Positions 35,461 to 44,189 of a DNA stretch of 64,000 bases are shown piece after piece (position 1 is the stretch's first letter; the number at the start of each line of letters is the position of its first letter). The position numbers were made by a program, and so were the translations under genes. Origin of the DNA: Lysinibacillus timonensis (GTDB lineage Bacteria; Bacillota; Bacilli; Bacillales_A; Planococcaceae); NCBI RefSeq assembly GCF_900291985.1, contig NZ_LT985980.1, positions 2,820,001-2,884,000 on the forward strand. Direction: 5' to 3'. The notes beneath the pieces were generated by a model. That model ran no database searches. It was not told the DNA's origin and worked only from the letters and a program-made list of their open reading frames with translations.

Positions 35461-35467
35461 CAATTAT

Positions 35468-35502
35468 CGGGCGCAATTCTTGAGGAATTGGCGCTCGTTT
35501 TA
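35468..35502 (+). terminator. GGGCGCAATTC hairpin next to repeat D
   Basis: GGGCGCAATTC pairs with GGAATTGGCGCTC, followed by GTTTTAC. It adjoins the repeat; it is not clearly linked to any gene. Confidence 0.5.
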
Positions 35503-35690
35503 CAGTTAAGGCAGTTTGTTGGAGATCTTCAATGGTGAAATAGGTTAGAGAGTTTAAAAATTGCTCTTAACAGAAAGGGGTAGTTTAGCTAAAGATGGAT
35601 CCTTAGGTTAGGTGATTATAAAGAAAAGGAGATTAGAATATTCTAACCTCCACGTAACCCCAAATCAATATCTGTTATTCCGCATTAGAA

Positions 35691-36086
35691 TCAGCATCCA
35701 CAACTATCAGGCGACAGGTTTGCATCTTTCGAAGAATCTGAGATAGGGAAATTCATTTCTTTCCAAGCAGCAATTCCCCCCGTCAACTCTTTTACTTTGT
35801 ATCCACGTTCTAATAGAAATGCTGCTACTTTGGCTGCTGTGTTACACCAGACATCCCAACAATAAACAATAATTTCTTTATCTTTTGGAATTTCATGTAA
35901 ACGATCCTGTAATTCTTGTTGGGGAATGATATTAGCACCCTTAATTGTTAGGTTTCTTACATGTTCAGGACCGTTTCTAACATCCATTAAAAAGTATTTT
36001 TCTGGTTCAACCTGTGTCAATCTCAAATAATCCATAGGGCTAATCGTTGCTTCTAACCGTGCATTAAAATAATCAAGTGCATTCAT
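35691..36086 (-). CDS. Rhodanese-like protein with Cys-rich loop and tail
   Basis: This 131-residue cytoplasmic single-domain rhodanese has the fold signatures YFLMDVRNGPEHVRNLTIKG and GGIAAWKEMNFPI. The active loop VYCWDVWCNTAAK places the catalytic Cys after VY, with a second Cys five residues later, and the protein ends in CGC. Such extra cysteines suggest persulfide relay or metal binding. It is the second gene of a MarR operon (18-base gap), so it is probably induced by reactive sulfur or oxidants. ATG after GGAGGTAAT. Confidence 0.82.
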   Translation of the reverse strand: MNALDYFNARLEATISPMDYLRLTQVEPEKYFLMDVRNGPEHVRNLTIKGANIIPQQELQDRLHEIPKDKEIIVYCWDVWCNTAAKVAAFLLERGYKVKELTGGIAAWKEMNFPISDSSKDANLSPDSCGC

Positions 36087-36104
36087 AACATATTACCTCC
36101 AGTT

Positions 36105-36527
36105 TTAAAGTGAACTCCAAACCTTTACAAGAAACTCTTTTAGCAATTGTTTTTCTTGCTGATTTAAAGGTGCTAGTACTTCTAATTCCGTATTGATTAA
36201 AAACTCCCAGCGTGAATCTAATACTTCATTCCCTTTAGGTGTAATCAAAAGACTATAGGACCTTCTATCATTGGGATTCCTTGTTCTTTCCACAAAGCCT
36301 AAAGTTTCTAAGTGATCGATATGACTTACCATTGTTGTTCGATCAATTTGTAGGTTTTCAGAAATATCCTTTTGTGATGAATAAGGGTTCCCCTCAATAA
36401 ATAAAAGGACCCCGTACTGTCTAGCGTTAATTTCATATGGTGCAAGTCCCTCAGCAAATTTAGTTTCCATTTGCTGAAGAACTTTTCCAAGCAAAAAACC
36501 ATAAGATTGATTCCATTTATTCAACAT
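36105..36527 (-). CDS. MarR-family transcriptional regulator
   Basis: This 140-residue winged-helix protein has INARQYGVLLFIEG, the recognition helix QIDRTTMVSHIDHLETLGFV, and wing RTRNPNDRRSYSLLITPKG with the conserved DRR. There are no cysteines, so it is not a thiol switch of the OhrR type. The ATG at 36527 follows AGAAGGTGATTG; a codon 9 bases upstream overlaps that site. An inverted repeat sits 35 bases upstream of the start. It likely represses itself and the rhodanese gene. Confidence 0.88.
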   Translation of the reverse strand: MLNKWNQSYGFLLGKVLQQMETKFAEGLAPYEINARQYGVLLFIEGNPYSSQKDISENLQIDRTTMVSHIDHLETLGFVERTRNPNDRRSYSLLITPKGNEVLDSRWEFLINTELEVLAPLNQQEKQLLKEFLVKVWSSL

Positions 36528-36561
36528 AACAATCACCTTCTCGAATAATCACCTTATTATA

Positions 36562-36580
36562 TAATCAGTATAACTGACTA
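36562..36580 (-). promoter_or_regulatory. Inverted repeat operator of the MarR/rhodanese operon
   Basis: TAATCAGT (36562-36569) and ACTGACTA (36573-36580) pair with one mismatch and a 3-base spacer. A TATAAT on the minus strand (36556-36561) lies next to it, so binding would cover the promoter. Confidence 0.5.
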
Positions 36581-36764
36581 TTTTTCAAATGACAAGTGTT
36601 ACCGTAAAAATACAAAGGTGAACATTATCTTTAATAATGATTGAATAATTTACAAAACCAGCCAATAGTAAATTCTCTGGTATTCAATTACGGGCGCTTT
36701 TCTGAACAATAAAGAGTGAATATTAATTAGATGGAAAAATTATGGAGGGAAAATATAGTAATCA

Positions 36765-36801
36765 ATATATACTTTGTGTATAATGTATATAAAGTATATA
36801 T
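36765..36801 (+). promoter_or_regulatory. Operator straddling the -10 of the GntR/ABC operon
   Basis: ATATATACTTT (36765-36775) and AAAGTATATAT (36791-36801) are perfect inverted repeats with a 15-base spacer. TATAAT (36779-36784) sits between the arms. It lies 24 bases before the GntR gene, as expected for YtrA-type autoregulation. Confidence 0.6.
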
Positions 36802-36824
36802 ACATTGTGAACGGAGGTGCTTGT

Positions 36825-37202
36825 ATGCAAATTATAATATCAAACTTTTCAAAAGAACCAATTTATGAGCAGATTTATGTGCAAATTAAGAAACAAATTT
36901 TAACCAATGAACTGAAAGCAGGAGAGGCCTTACCTTCTATGCGACAGTTAGCTAAAGACCTAGATATAAGTGTGATCACAACAAAACGGGCTTATGAAGA
37001 ACTTGAGAAAAATGGTTTTATTTTTTCAATCGTTGGAAAAGGATCGTTTGTGTCTGAACAAAATAATGAAATGATTCTTGAGCGAAAAATGAAAGTCATT
37101 GAAGAACAGTTAATGGCTGCCATTCAAAATAGTAAGGAAATAGGAATCGAGTTAGCTGAATTAAAAGAATTGCTTACGATGCTATATAAGGAGGATACAT
37201 GA
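36825..37202 (+). CDS. GntR-family regulator, YtrA subfamily
   Basis: This 125-residue protein is a GntR winged helix with almost no effector domain: EPIYEQIYVQIKKQILTNEL, GEALPSMRQLAKDLDISVIT, TTKRAYEELEKNGFIFSIVG and a short dimerisation coil, the YtrA layout. The ATG at 36825 follows CGGAGGTGCTTGT. The stop overlaps the next start (TGATG), so it is the first gene of an ABC operon and most likely its repressor. YtrA in B. subtilis responds to cell-wall antibiotics; the cue here is unknown. Confidence 0.9.
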   Translation: MQIIISNFSKEPIYEQIYVQIKKQILTNELKAGEALPSMRQLAKDLDISVITTKRAYEELEKNGFIFSIVGKGSFVSEQNNEMILERKMKVIEEQLMAAIQNSKEIGIELAELKELLTMLYKEDT

Positions 37203-38083
37203 TGGAAAACGTAATTGAGCTACAACATGTAAATAAAACGTTCAAAGGATTTGAATTGAAAGACATATCGATTTCAGTGAAGAAAGGCTTTGTTACAGGG
37301 TTTATTGGGGGAAATGGCGTAGGAAAATCCACAACGATTAAGTTGATTATGAATTTATTACAACCGGATAGTGGAGAGGTTTCACTTTTTGGTTTGAATT
37401 ATGAAAAGCATGAAAAAGAAATCAAACAACGAATTGGCTTTGTGTTCGATCATAATGTTTTTTATGAGAATCTTACCTTATTAGAGATGAAAAATATAAT
37501 AGCACCAATATATAGAAAATGGGACGATTCTATATTCAATCATTATATTGATAGGTTCGAACTGCCATTAAAGAAAAAGTTAAAAACATTTTCAAAAGGT
37601 ATGATGATGAAGGCTTCGTTAACCATTGCATTATCCCACCATGCAGAGTTAATTATTATGGATGAACCAACATCGGGATTGGATCCAATATTTCGTAGAG
37701 AACTGTTAGACATCCTTCACGATCTTATGCAGGACGGTGAAAAAACCATTTTCTTTTCAACTCATATTACGACAGACTTAGAACGAATAGCAGATTATAT
37801 TACCTTTATCCATAATGGACAACATATGTTTACAAAAGAGTATTATAAAATAGAAGAAGACTACGCGCTTGTGAAAGGAAATATAAATCTATTAGATCGT
37901 GATACAGAACAAGAATTTATAGGTATCCGTAAATCCAATCATGGATTTGAAGCATTAACTGCAAATAAACAGCGTACTGAAAGTCTCTTTGGGAATATGG
38001 TCATTTTGGAGAAACCATCACTAGAAGATATTATGTTATATACAAAGAAAGGAAAAGGTGAATATGTTCAATCTCGTTCGTAA
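37202..38083 (+). CDS. ABC transporter ATP-binding protein, YtrB-like
   Basis: This 293-residue ATPase has Walker A GGNGVGKST (about 38-46), the signature-like FSKGMMMK, Walker B LIIMDEPTSGLD, and the switch histidine in FFSTHI. The SKGMM form of the signature is common in drug and lantibiotic exporters. The start is the second ATG of the overlap, 7 bases after AAGGAGG. The C-terminal ~80 residues (KGKGEYVQSRS end) overlap the next gene by 20 bases. It pairs with the permease that follows. Confidence 0.9.
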   Translation: MENVIELQHVNKTFKGFELKDISISVKKGFVTGFIGGNGVGKSTTIKLIMNLLQPDSGEVSLFGLNYEKHEKEIKQRIGFVFDHNVFYENLTLLEMKNIIAPIYRKWDDSIFNHYIDRFELPLKKKLKTFSKGMMMKASLTIALSHHAELIIMDEPTSGLDPIFRRELLDILHDLMQDGEKTIFFSTHITTDLERIADYITFIHNGQHMFTKEYYKIEEDYALVKGNINLLDRDTEQEFIGIRKSNHGFEALTANKQRTESLFGNMVILEKPSLEDIMLYTKKGKGEYVQSRS

Positions 38084-38672
38084 AGATATTGTCTTACAGA
38101 AAAATACATTACTGATTTTGTTACCCTTTTTATTTGTCTACTTATTTGTAGGTACTTCTACGGTCTGGGTAGGTATTTTATTTTGTATCGCCATCATCAT
38201 GCAGGCATTTTCAATGGATGAAAAAACCCCCGTCCATTTGTTATTGAATTCATTACCGTATACAAGAAAAGAAATTGTTAGCTCAAAATATATAAGTACA
38301 TTCATTTTTACTTTACTAGTTTTAGTCACTATTTTTATGGGGAATTTAATCATTCATAGAGAAATCATCCAATGGGAACAATTATTAATTATAATAGGCA
38401 GTGTGACGATATTTATATCATTTGCTTTTCCATTTTCTTATCTATTTAAGAGTCAGTATTTGTTGATTGCATCTATTGTTGTGTTTGTCCTTTATTTTAT
38501 TATTGTCAACAGTTTTATACCTGATTTGAATGATCGAGTAAGGGAGGTTATTCAATGGGTCTTGTCTATTGATAATTCTCTATTATACCTAGGAGTAATA
38601 CTATCAGTCGTTCTCCTGTACATTTTTTCTTGGATGGTCTCCATTCGTATTTATAGTAGAAAAGTATTTTAG
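38064..38672 (+). CDS. ABC-2 type permease of the GntR-controlled exporter
   Basis: This 202-residue protein has six hydrophobic segments and is of the ABC2_membrane_5 type: NLVRKDIVLQKNTLLILLPF, SMDEKTPVHLLLNSLPYTRK, then EIVSSKYISTFIFTLLVLVT. It is the membrane half of the transporter. The ATG at 38064 follows AAAAGGTGAAT and overlaps the ATPase gene. The substrate is not visible, though YtrA operons are linked to cell-envelope antibiotics. A GGTGCAATTCT hairpin lies about 90 bases downstream. Confidence 0.85.
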   Translation: MFNLVRKDIVLQKNTLLILLPFLFVYLFVGTSTVWVGILFCIAIIMQAFSMDEKTPVHLLLNSLPYTRKEIVSSKYISTFIFTLLVLVTIFMGNLIIHREIIQWEQLLIIIGSVTIFISFAFPFSYLFKSQYLLIASIVVFVLYFIIVNSFIPDLNDRVREVIQWVLSIDNSLLYLGVILSVVLLYIFSWMVSIRIYSRKVF

Positions 38673-38758
38673 ATTAGAGCATTTGTTTAATTGGCAAATT
38701 GTAATAAATTCACTTAGGGTAACGGGTGATATTAGTTAAATCACAATCTTCCATAATT

Positions 38759-38793
38759 AGGTGCAATTCTTAAAAAGGAATTGTGCCTTCTTT
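38759..38793 (+). terminator. Terminator of the GntR/ABC operon (GGGCGC family)
   Basis: GGTGCAATTCT pairs with AGGAATTGTGCC, followed by TTCTTTACTT. The remaining stretch to 39005 has no gene. Confidence 0.65.
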
Positions 38794-39005
38794 ACTTAAT
38801 GGGCATTTTTGGGAATACATAAAATAAACTGAATGTTTTACTGGGAGATATAATTTTTTTTTCATTTGGGATAAAAACGTTAGTTTGATAGTTCTTTTAG
38901 AAGTTCCTTTTACTTTCCTCCTTTAACTGTGTAAAAACAAGAAAGACTGCAGAAACAGTCCATCGTTGTTTAATACTACTTCCTACGGCTGAATAAAGCA
39001 TATTC

Positions 39006-40433
39006 TCAAGATCGGGGTGCTTGCCAACAAATGCACCTCTCTGGGAGACAGCTAGCAAGCAATCTGACACCTTTTTCAATTTCTTCAATAGATAATCCGC
39101 CAAATCCCAACATGATATAAGAATTACCTTCTTGGTTTGGATTATGCCAAAACCTTGAAGGGGAATAAACTTTAACCCCTTTTTGGAGACCATGTTCGAT
39201 CAACTCAATGGCTGTTACGCCTTTTAGTTTTAATAAGATATGTAATCCTGACTTCTCTCCAACTATTTGTACTTTATTGCCCATATATTGTTCAATATTT
39301 CTTAGCAGTGCCTGATGTTTTCTTTGATACATTTTGCGCATTCTTCGAATATGCCTCTCGAATTCCCCGGATTGCATAAACAGGGTAATAGCTCTCTGAA
39401 TAATAGGAGAAACAGATTGATTGTAAGCTTCGAATTTTTGTGAATATTGAATCGTTAGAGAAGGTGGAAATACAATATAACTTAACCGTGCTGAAGGTAG
39501 AAATGATTTAGAAAATGTACCTAAATAAATAACCCGTTCCTCTTCATCCAGAGACTTCAGCGAAGGAATCGGCTGTCCTTGGTATCGATACTCACTGTCA
39601 TAATCATCTTCAATAATGTATCCACCACTTTGGTAAGCCCACTTTAATAATCGCATTCTTTTCGAAATGGACATAATCATTCCAAGTGGAAATTGGTGAG
39701 AAGGCGTTAAGTATACGGCTTTCGCACTGTTCTTTTGGATATGCTCCACTGACAATCCGTCCTTCTCAAGAGGCACAGGTTCAATATAGCATCCCTGGTC
39801 TTCTAAGACTGATCGAACTCGACTGTAACCTGGTTCTTCCATAGCGACCGTTTTTCCCCGGAGTGCTAAAAGACGGCAGATTATCGAAATGGAGGCTTGT
39901 GTTCCAGCCGTTACAAGAATCTGTTCTGGAGTAGAGCGTACGCCTCTGGATTGCAGTAAATAGTTTGATATCTCCCGCCTCAATTCAAAATCACCCTGAT
40001 TCTCACCATACTGAAACAACCAGTTGTTTTCTTGATCAACAGCATCTGATAGACATTTCTTCCAATGCTTTAAAGGAAATTTGTTCGGATCGACATTTCC
40101 ATATTGAAAATCCACAAGGACTTCGTTTGAAGTGTTACAATTTGACTGAATAGGATGTTCCACTACAAGTGGATGTAGAAAAGGTTTTTCAATCTCAGCT
40201 ACCCATATACCACTTTTAGGTATACTCTCCAGGTAACCTTCTGATTGTAGCTGCTGATATGCTGCCTCAACCGTATTCCGGCTGACCTTTAAGTGGGTCG
40301 TAAGTTGGCGTATTGATGGCATTTTCATTCCTGGCAAGAGCCTACCTTCTTCAATCTCTTTCTTAATATAATTATACAATTGGCTGTATAAAGATTCTGG
40401 CAACTCCTTGTTTAAAAACGGGGTAAGTTCCAC
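39006..40433 (-). CDS. MocR/PdxR-family regulator (GntR plus aminotransferase-like domain)
   Basis: This 475-residue protein has an N-terminal GntR winged helix (about 10-75: PGMKMPSIRQLTTHLKVSRN) and a fold-type I aminotransferase-like domain. The pyridoxal-phosphate lysine is the K in LGTFSKSFLPSARLSY, and DDYDSEYRY is conserved. Such regulators bind PLP and often control vitamin B6 or GABA genes. GTG at 40433 follows GGAGG by 8 bases; an upstream TTG overlaps that site. It is divergent from a flavin-binding oxidase-like gene, its probable target. Confidence 0.9.
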   Translation of the reverse strand: MELTPFLNKELPESLYSQLYNYIKKEIEEGRLLPGMKMPSIRQLTTHLKVSRNTVEAAYQQLQSEGYLESIPKSGIWVAEIEKPFLHPLVVEHPIQSNCNTSNEVLVDFQYGNVDPNKFPLKHWKKCLSDAVDQENNWLFQYGENQGDFELRREISNYLLQSRGVRSTPEQILVTAGTQASISIICRLLALRGKTVAMEEPGYSRVRSVLEDQGCYIEPVPLEKDGLSVEHIQKNSAKAVYLTPSHQFPLGMIMSISKRMRLLKWAYQSGGYIIEDDYDSEYRYQGQPIPSLKSLDEEERVIYLGTFSKSFLPSARLSYIVFPPSLTIQYSQKFEAYNQSVSPIIQRAITLFMQSGEFERHIRRMRKMYQRKHQALLRNIEQYMGNKVQIVGEKSGLHILLKLKGVTAIELIEHGLQKGVKVYSPSRFWHNPNQEGNSYIMLGFGGLSIEEIEKGVRLLASCLPERCICWQAPRS

Positions 40434-40542
40434 TGTTAACCCTCCATCTGTCCCTATCAAACTATTTCATTCTGTCACTTTTCTCATGTGCAGAAATTTT
40501 CTAAAATGATTTTAACATTTATAAAGAAAGATGGGATGAAAA

Positions 40543-41088
40543 ATGCATAGTATCCGCCAAGAAAAAAGACGATGTACAGATGAAAAGCGTATTGATCAGT
40601 TTATAAGCCACGCACGGACAGGTTACCTTGGATTAATGGATGAAGAGTTTCCTTATGTTGTTCCTTTAAATTTTATCTGGATGAATGAAGCTTTGTATTT
40701 TCATGGAGCTGCTGAAGGGAGAAAAATAGATTTAATTCATGCCAATCCCAACTGTTGTTTCACGGTATCTGAAGATTATGGAACGATGGTAAGTCCTATA
40801 CCCGCCAAGACAGATACAGCTTACATGAGTGTGATGTTGTTCGGGGTTTTAGAAATGGTAGGAGATTTAACAGAAGCTACTGCGGCAATGCAAGCGATGT
40901 TGGAGAAATACGCACCCGGCTACTACGATAAAAGCCTTTCACCATCACATGTTGAGAAATATCGCTCCTCCTTAGGGAGTCATACAGTTGTTTTTAAAAT
41001 TACTCCCACCGTACGAACTGCAAAAGAAAATCAAATGAATCCGCAAATGTCCTTCTACCCAGGAAGGAAGGTTGAAATGGATATATAA
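40543..41088 (+). CDS. Pyridoxamine 5-phosphate oxidase-like flavin protein (NimA-like)
   Basis: This 181-residue split-barrel flavin protein has MHSIRQEKRRCTDEKRID, GYLGLMDEEFPYVVPLNFIW and LYFHGAAEGRKIDLIHANP, with CCFTVSEDYGTMV. This matches the PNPOx-related NimA/Rv1155-like family, which reduces flavin-dependent substrates; NimA members confer nitroimidazole resistance. The divergent MocR regulator, a PLP sensor, favours a link to pyridoxal metabolism. ATG after GATGGGATGAAAA. Confidence 0.82.
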   Translation: MHSIRQEKRRCTDEKRIDQFISHARTGYLGLMDEEFPYVVPLNFIWMNEALYFHGAAEGRKIDLIHANPNCCFTVSEDYGTMVSPIPAKTDTAYMSVMLFGVLEMVGDLTEATAAMQAMLEKYAPGYYDKSLSPSHVEKYRSSLGSHTVVFKITPTVRTAKENQMNPQMSFYPGRKVEMDI

Positions 41089-41116
41089 AATATCTAATAT
41101 ATCCATACCAAACCGT

Positions 41117-41434
41117 AACTTGGAATTGATTTGACATGGCTGTATCCAACTGTGTGGCGGACGAGAATAAATACTGAAAGGAAGTATATTCTCTTGAAAC
41201 ACTGCTTTGAGATGCTAGGAGCTATTCGTGTTCAATTGAAAACCGATAGTCGGAATGTGAGGTCCCAACAGGGCAATTGAAAGAATCATCGGTGCAGTCT
41301 AAGAAGGAGTGCTTCGGAATTATATGGTCATGCCTGACGGTTATTTATGTAATTCTGTGTTTTACAGTGTAATAGACCAAGAATGGCCACAAGTGAAGGT
41401 CAAGTTGGTAGGAATGTCTGTCGAAGAAGTGTAG
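41117..41434 (+). pseudogene. Decayed GNAT acetyltransferase (RimJ/RimL-like), N-terminal half lost
   Basis: Three reading-frame pieces combine into a typical GNAT C-terminal half: TWLYPTVWRTRINTERKYIL (41134 on), then LKHCFEMLGAIRVQLKTDSR and NVRSQQG, then after a one-base shift near 41272 AIERIIGAV, an in-frame TAA at 41300-41302, and EGVLRNYMVMPDGYLCNSV with FYSVIDQEWPQVKVKL. A further shift lies near 41131. The N-terminal half is not seen. A short piece ending SYAEITEMLKLK at about 41460-41551 belongs to another, unrecognised remnant. Confidence 0.8.
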
Positions 41435-41646
41435 AAAATGTGAGACAACTTATTATAGCAGGAGTTGTTGATCTTTCATGGTAATTTCTCGAGAATGAAA
41501 GAAGACGTAATCAGCTATGCTGAAATTACAGAAATGTTAAAATTAAAATAAAACTATCTAAAATTTAGTCAAAATTAAGTTGGTAAGGTAAGAAGAGTAG
41601 TTAACTATCGGGGCAGAAGTGGATGAAAGACAAAGGGGGTATAGAG

Positions 41647-42045
41647 ATGGCATTAAAAGTCAAATTTATCCTTATTTTCTTTAGCACAATTTTTCTTGTT
41701 ACTGGATGTGGTGACTCGAGTTCAAGCTACGAAAAAGGTTATTTTACTGAAAATGAAGGTTCTTATAGTTTTGTCTTAATTGCAAACGAAGGTGAACTAA
41801 ACAAGATAGAAAAAGAATGGACCAATATTACAAATAAACAAATAACAAAATTGAAAAAAGATAATCCAAATAATGCTTACCTCATATCTGTTCAAGACGA
41901 TCTTTCATATGACGGAATTCAATATATATTAAAGAGTCAGGGAATGGAAAATGCGGAATATGCAATACTTGTGTATGAATTGAATAATGTAATTTTTAAA
42001 TCTGCAGATATAAATGAATATAAGGGATTTGTTATTGACTTGTAA
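41647..42045 (+). CDS. Putative lipoprotein (132 aa)
   Basis: The ATG at 41647 follows GGGGGTATAGAG. The signal peptide LKVKFILIFFSTIFLVTGC ends in the lipobox VTGC, so it is lipid-anchored outside the membrane. The mature part is mostly polar, with YFTENEGSYSFVLIANEG, and a C-terminal part that may form a small alpha/beta fold (NAEYAILVYELNNVIF). Function and family are not recognised. Terminated by a GGGCGT hairpin. Confidence 0.65.
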   Translation: MALKVKFILIFFSTIFLVTGCGDSSSSYEKGYFTENEGSYSFVLIANEGELNKIEKEWTNITNKQITKLKKDNPNNAYLISVQDDLSYDGIQYILKSQGMENAEYAILVYELNNVIFKSADINEYKGFVIDL

Positions 42046-42062
42046 CTATCTTATTTTACTAA

Positions 42063-42098
42063 AGGGCGTATTTCTTTAATAAGGAATGCGTCTTTTTC
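42063..42098 (+). terminator. Terminator of the lipoprotein gene (GGGCGC family)
   Basis: GGGCGTATTTCTT pairs with AAGGAATGCGTC, followed by TTTTTC. Confidence 0.75.
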
Positions 42099-42109
42099 AA
42101 TTGAAGGGC

Positions 42110-42480
42110 CAGATTGTGAGGTAGAGTAGGCTGGATTCATCAATTTTTGACAAATGATGAGAGGTTTCGGTAAAGCATGTTTAAGCATTAATTAAATAAC
42201 TAGTGAAAGTGAAATTAGCGGAGATTTTCCGGTTAAATGCCAAATAGACCTTTATTTTGGGATAAATAAGGGGAGGTTTTCCGACTATGCATAGGAAAAT
42301 CCTCTATTTTCGCCTTTTTCGAGTCGATAGGCGGAATTTCTCCGTCTATTTCAGCTATTTTTCAATTTAATTTTTAAATAAGAGGAAATTTTCCGGCTAT
42401 TAATTATATTTGGAGCTTACCTGACCGCCTAAGCGTGAGTAACCCAGCTAATAGAAGATCGCTATATTATATCGGGCGCC
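42110..42480 (+). repeat. Interspersed repeat, copy E (forward)
   Basis: Full-length copy beginning in AGATTGTGAGGTAGAG and ending AGCTAATAGAAGATCGCTAT next to a GGGCGC half-hairpin. The second core reads GGGGAGGTTTTCC. The region 42481-42762 after it shows no further feature. Confidence 0.9.
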
Positions 42481-42762
42481 TTCCTTGAATAATGGTAGAA
42501 ATGTATATTGTGTGAGAGGGTATCACTGATCGCTATCTAATTTGAATTAAGGGCAAAGGTCTCAACAAAAGAGTCAATTATTTAAGACTAATTGAACCGT
42601 TCGCAGTCAAATAGATGGTATAGCATATAGAAAGTAAGCAATCTAGGACCTATAATGTGCAGGCCTAAGATCGCTTATATTTTTCTTCATAACTTTTCAC
42701 TAGCGGAATCCAGCCGCTCTTATATCAAAAAATTCCTCTAATTTATTTAAGCTTTGTTTAAA

Positions 42763-43974
42763 CTATTGTAGTAACCCGCTTAATTCTCCTCCGTAGTCTG
42801 CCACTTTATCACGCCACACTGTATGGAAATGAGTCTCCTCTTCAGTATCGCTGTTATATGCAACACCAGCTTGTGATGCCATCTCAATGTATACACGCGG
42901 GCCATCGATACGAGCATATGCACCTACTTCGTTGGGGTCAAGCGAACCTCCCCATGATATATATGTGTTAGATAATGCTTCTTCATTTAAATATTCTGAA
43001 AGTAATTCGGTTGAGATTGAATCGCTGGATTCACTTACCCAAGTTGTAATTGCTTCTTTTACCAGGTTTTGTTGTTCAGCTGTTAAACTGCTATATGCAA
43101 GTCCTTCTGTTTCTGGGAACTGTCCATCTTTTCCTGCACCTACTACGACATCTTTAAACGTACCGCTTAATTTTGCTTCTGCTTGTTGGTCCGAAGATAA
43201 AGAGTCAAGCATTGAGTACATTGCGTCACGTTTTTTCTCGATAGGGGAGTACGTCACGCCATCTAAAGTAAATGTTTGTGGTTCTGTTCCTGTAAATTGA
43301 GGAGTTGCACTAACATACTCTCCGTTATACACAATATTTTCAGCTAAGTGATGTCCTGAGATTTGCAGCATCCAAGTATCTGTATTAGATGGCTCTCCTA
43401 AGAAGGCAATATAGTAAAGACGTGAGCCCCATTCTGTGCGGCCTGTATCTGTTGTTAAAAACTCATCGGAACGAATGATGTTAACCATCGTTTCAAATCC
43501 TTCTTCACTAAGAGCTGCTTTTGCAAGCTTTAACGCGGCTTTTACACTTTCTTCTGAAAGATCTCCTAACGCTAACCCATTACGATTAGTGCTATTTGCC
43601 GGTAAGTTTGTCCATACTTGTGCGTTTTCCTCTGTAAATTCATATTGTAATGTTTCTAATTCCTCGTCACTTAAAGTAGATTTCAATTCTTCTGCAAGTT
43701 CGACAACGTGTTCTTCTGAAACAATCGTTGTATCAGCAGCTACTTCCTCAACGATTTCAATAATTGAGTCATTTGCAGTAGCTTGCTCATTCATGGCCCC
43801 ACCTCCAGGTCCACCTTGTCCTGGGCCTCCTGCCATTTCTCCAGGAGGTGCCTCACCTTGTTGGGCTATTTGCGCTGTTGCCTCTGTATCAACAGTTTGT
43901 TCTACTTCATCTGATCCACATGCACTCAATAATAATAACGCTGCACTTAAACTTAAAATCATTGTATTTTTCAT
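42763..43974 (-). CDS. DUF3500-family lipoprotein
   Basis: This 403-residue lipoprotein has the signal MKNTMILSLSAALLLLSAC with lipobox LSAC and a Gly/Pro/Met-rich linker (GEMAGGPGQGGPGGGAMNEQ). A DUF3500 domain (about residues 80-400) follows, with NRNGLALGDLSEESVKAALK, GHHLAENIVYNGEYVSATPQ and RIDGPRVYIEMASQAG. It is attached to the outer face of the membrane. The domain family has no assigned function. The linker resembles those in CotH-like or hemin-related surface proteins, but no such partner is adjacent. Confidence 0.8.
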   Translation of the reverse strand: MKNTMILSLSAALLLLSACGSDEVEQTVDTEATAQIAQQGEAPPGEMAGGPGQGGPGGGAMNEQATANDSIIEIVEEVAADTTIVSEEHVVELAEELKSTLSDEELETLQYEFTEENAQVWTNLPANSTNRNGLALGDLSEESVKAALKLAKAALSEEGFETMVNIIRSDEFLTTDTGRTEWGSRLYYIAFLGEPSNTDTWMLQISGHHLAENIVYNGEYVSATPQFTGTEPQTFTLDGVTYSPIEKKRDAMYSMLDSLSSDQQAEAKLSGTFKDVVVGAGKDGQFPETEGLAYSSLTAEQQNLVKEAITTWVSESSDSISTELLSEYLNEEALSNTYISWGGSLDPNEVGAYARIDGPRVYIEMASQAGVAYNSDTEEETHFHTVWRDKVADYGGELSGLLQ

Positions 43975-44189
43975 TTTTCTTTACCTATACCTTTCACTTG
44001 TTAAAACTAGTATAGTAAGCCAATGTGTCAAGCAGATGTCAAGCAGTTGGCCAATATTTGAAAGCTGTTTATACAGAAGTAACTCATTTTCTTGTTGTTG
44101 ATTTACGTATAGGTCAATAATTAGTACCAACTATTAATATCAGATGTTAAAATTAAATGGAGATGTTACATAATAATAGAGGTGATTTT

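Noticed and set aside
43436-44101. A 221-codon plus-strand frame opposite the DUF3500 gene
   Set aside because: Serine- and cysteine-rich shadow of a well-supported minus-strand lipoprotein gene; no ribosome site.
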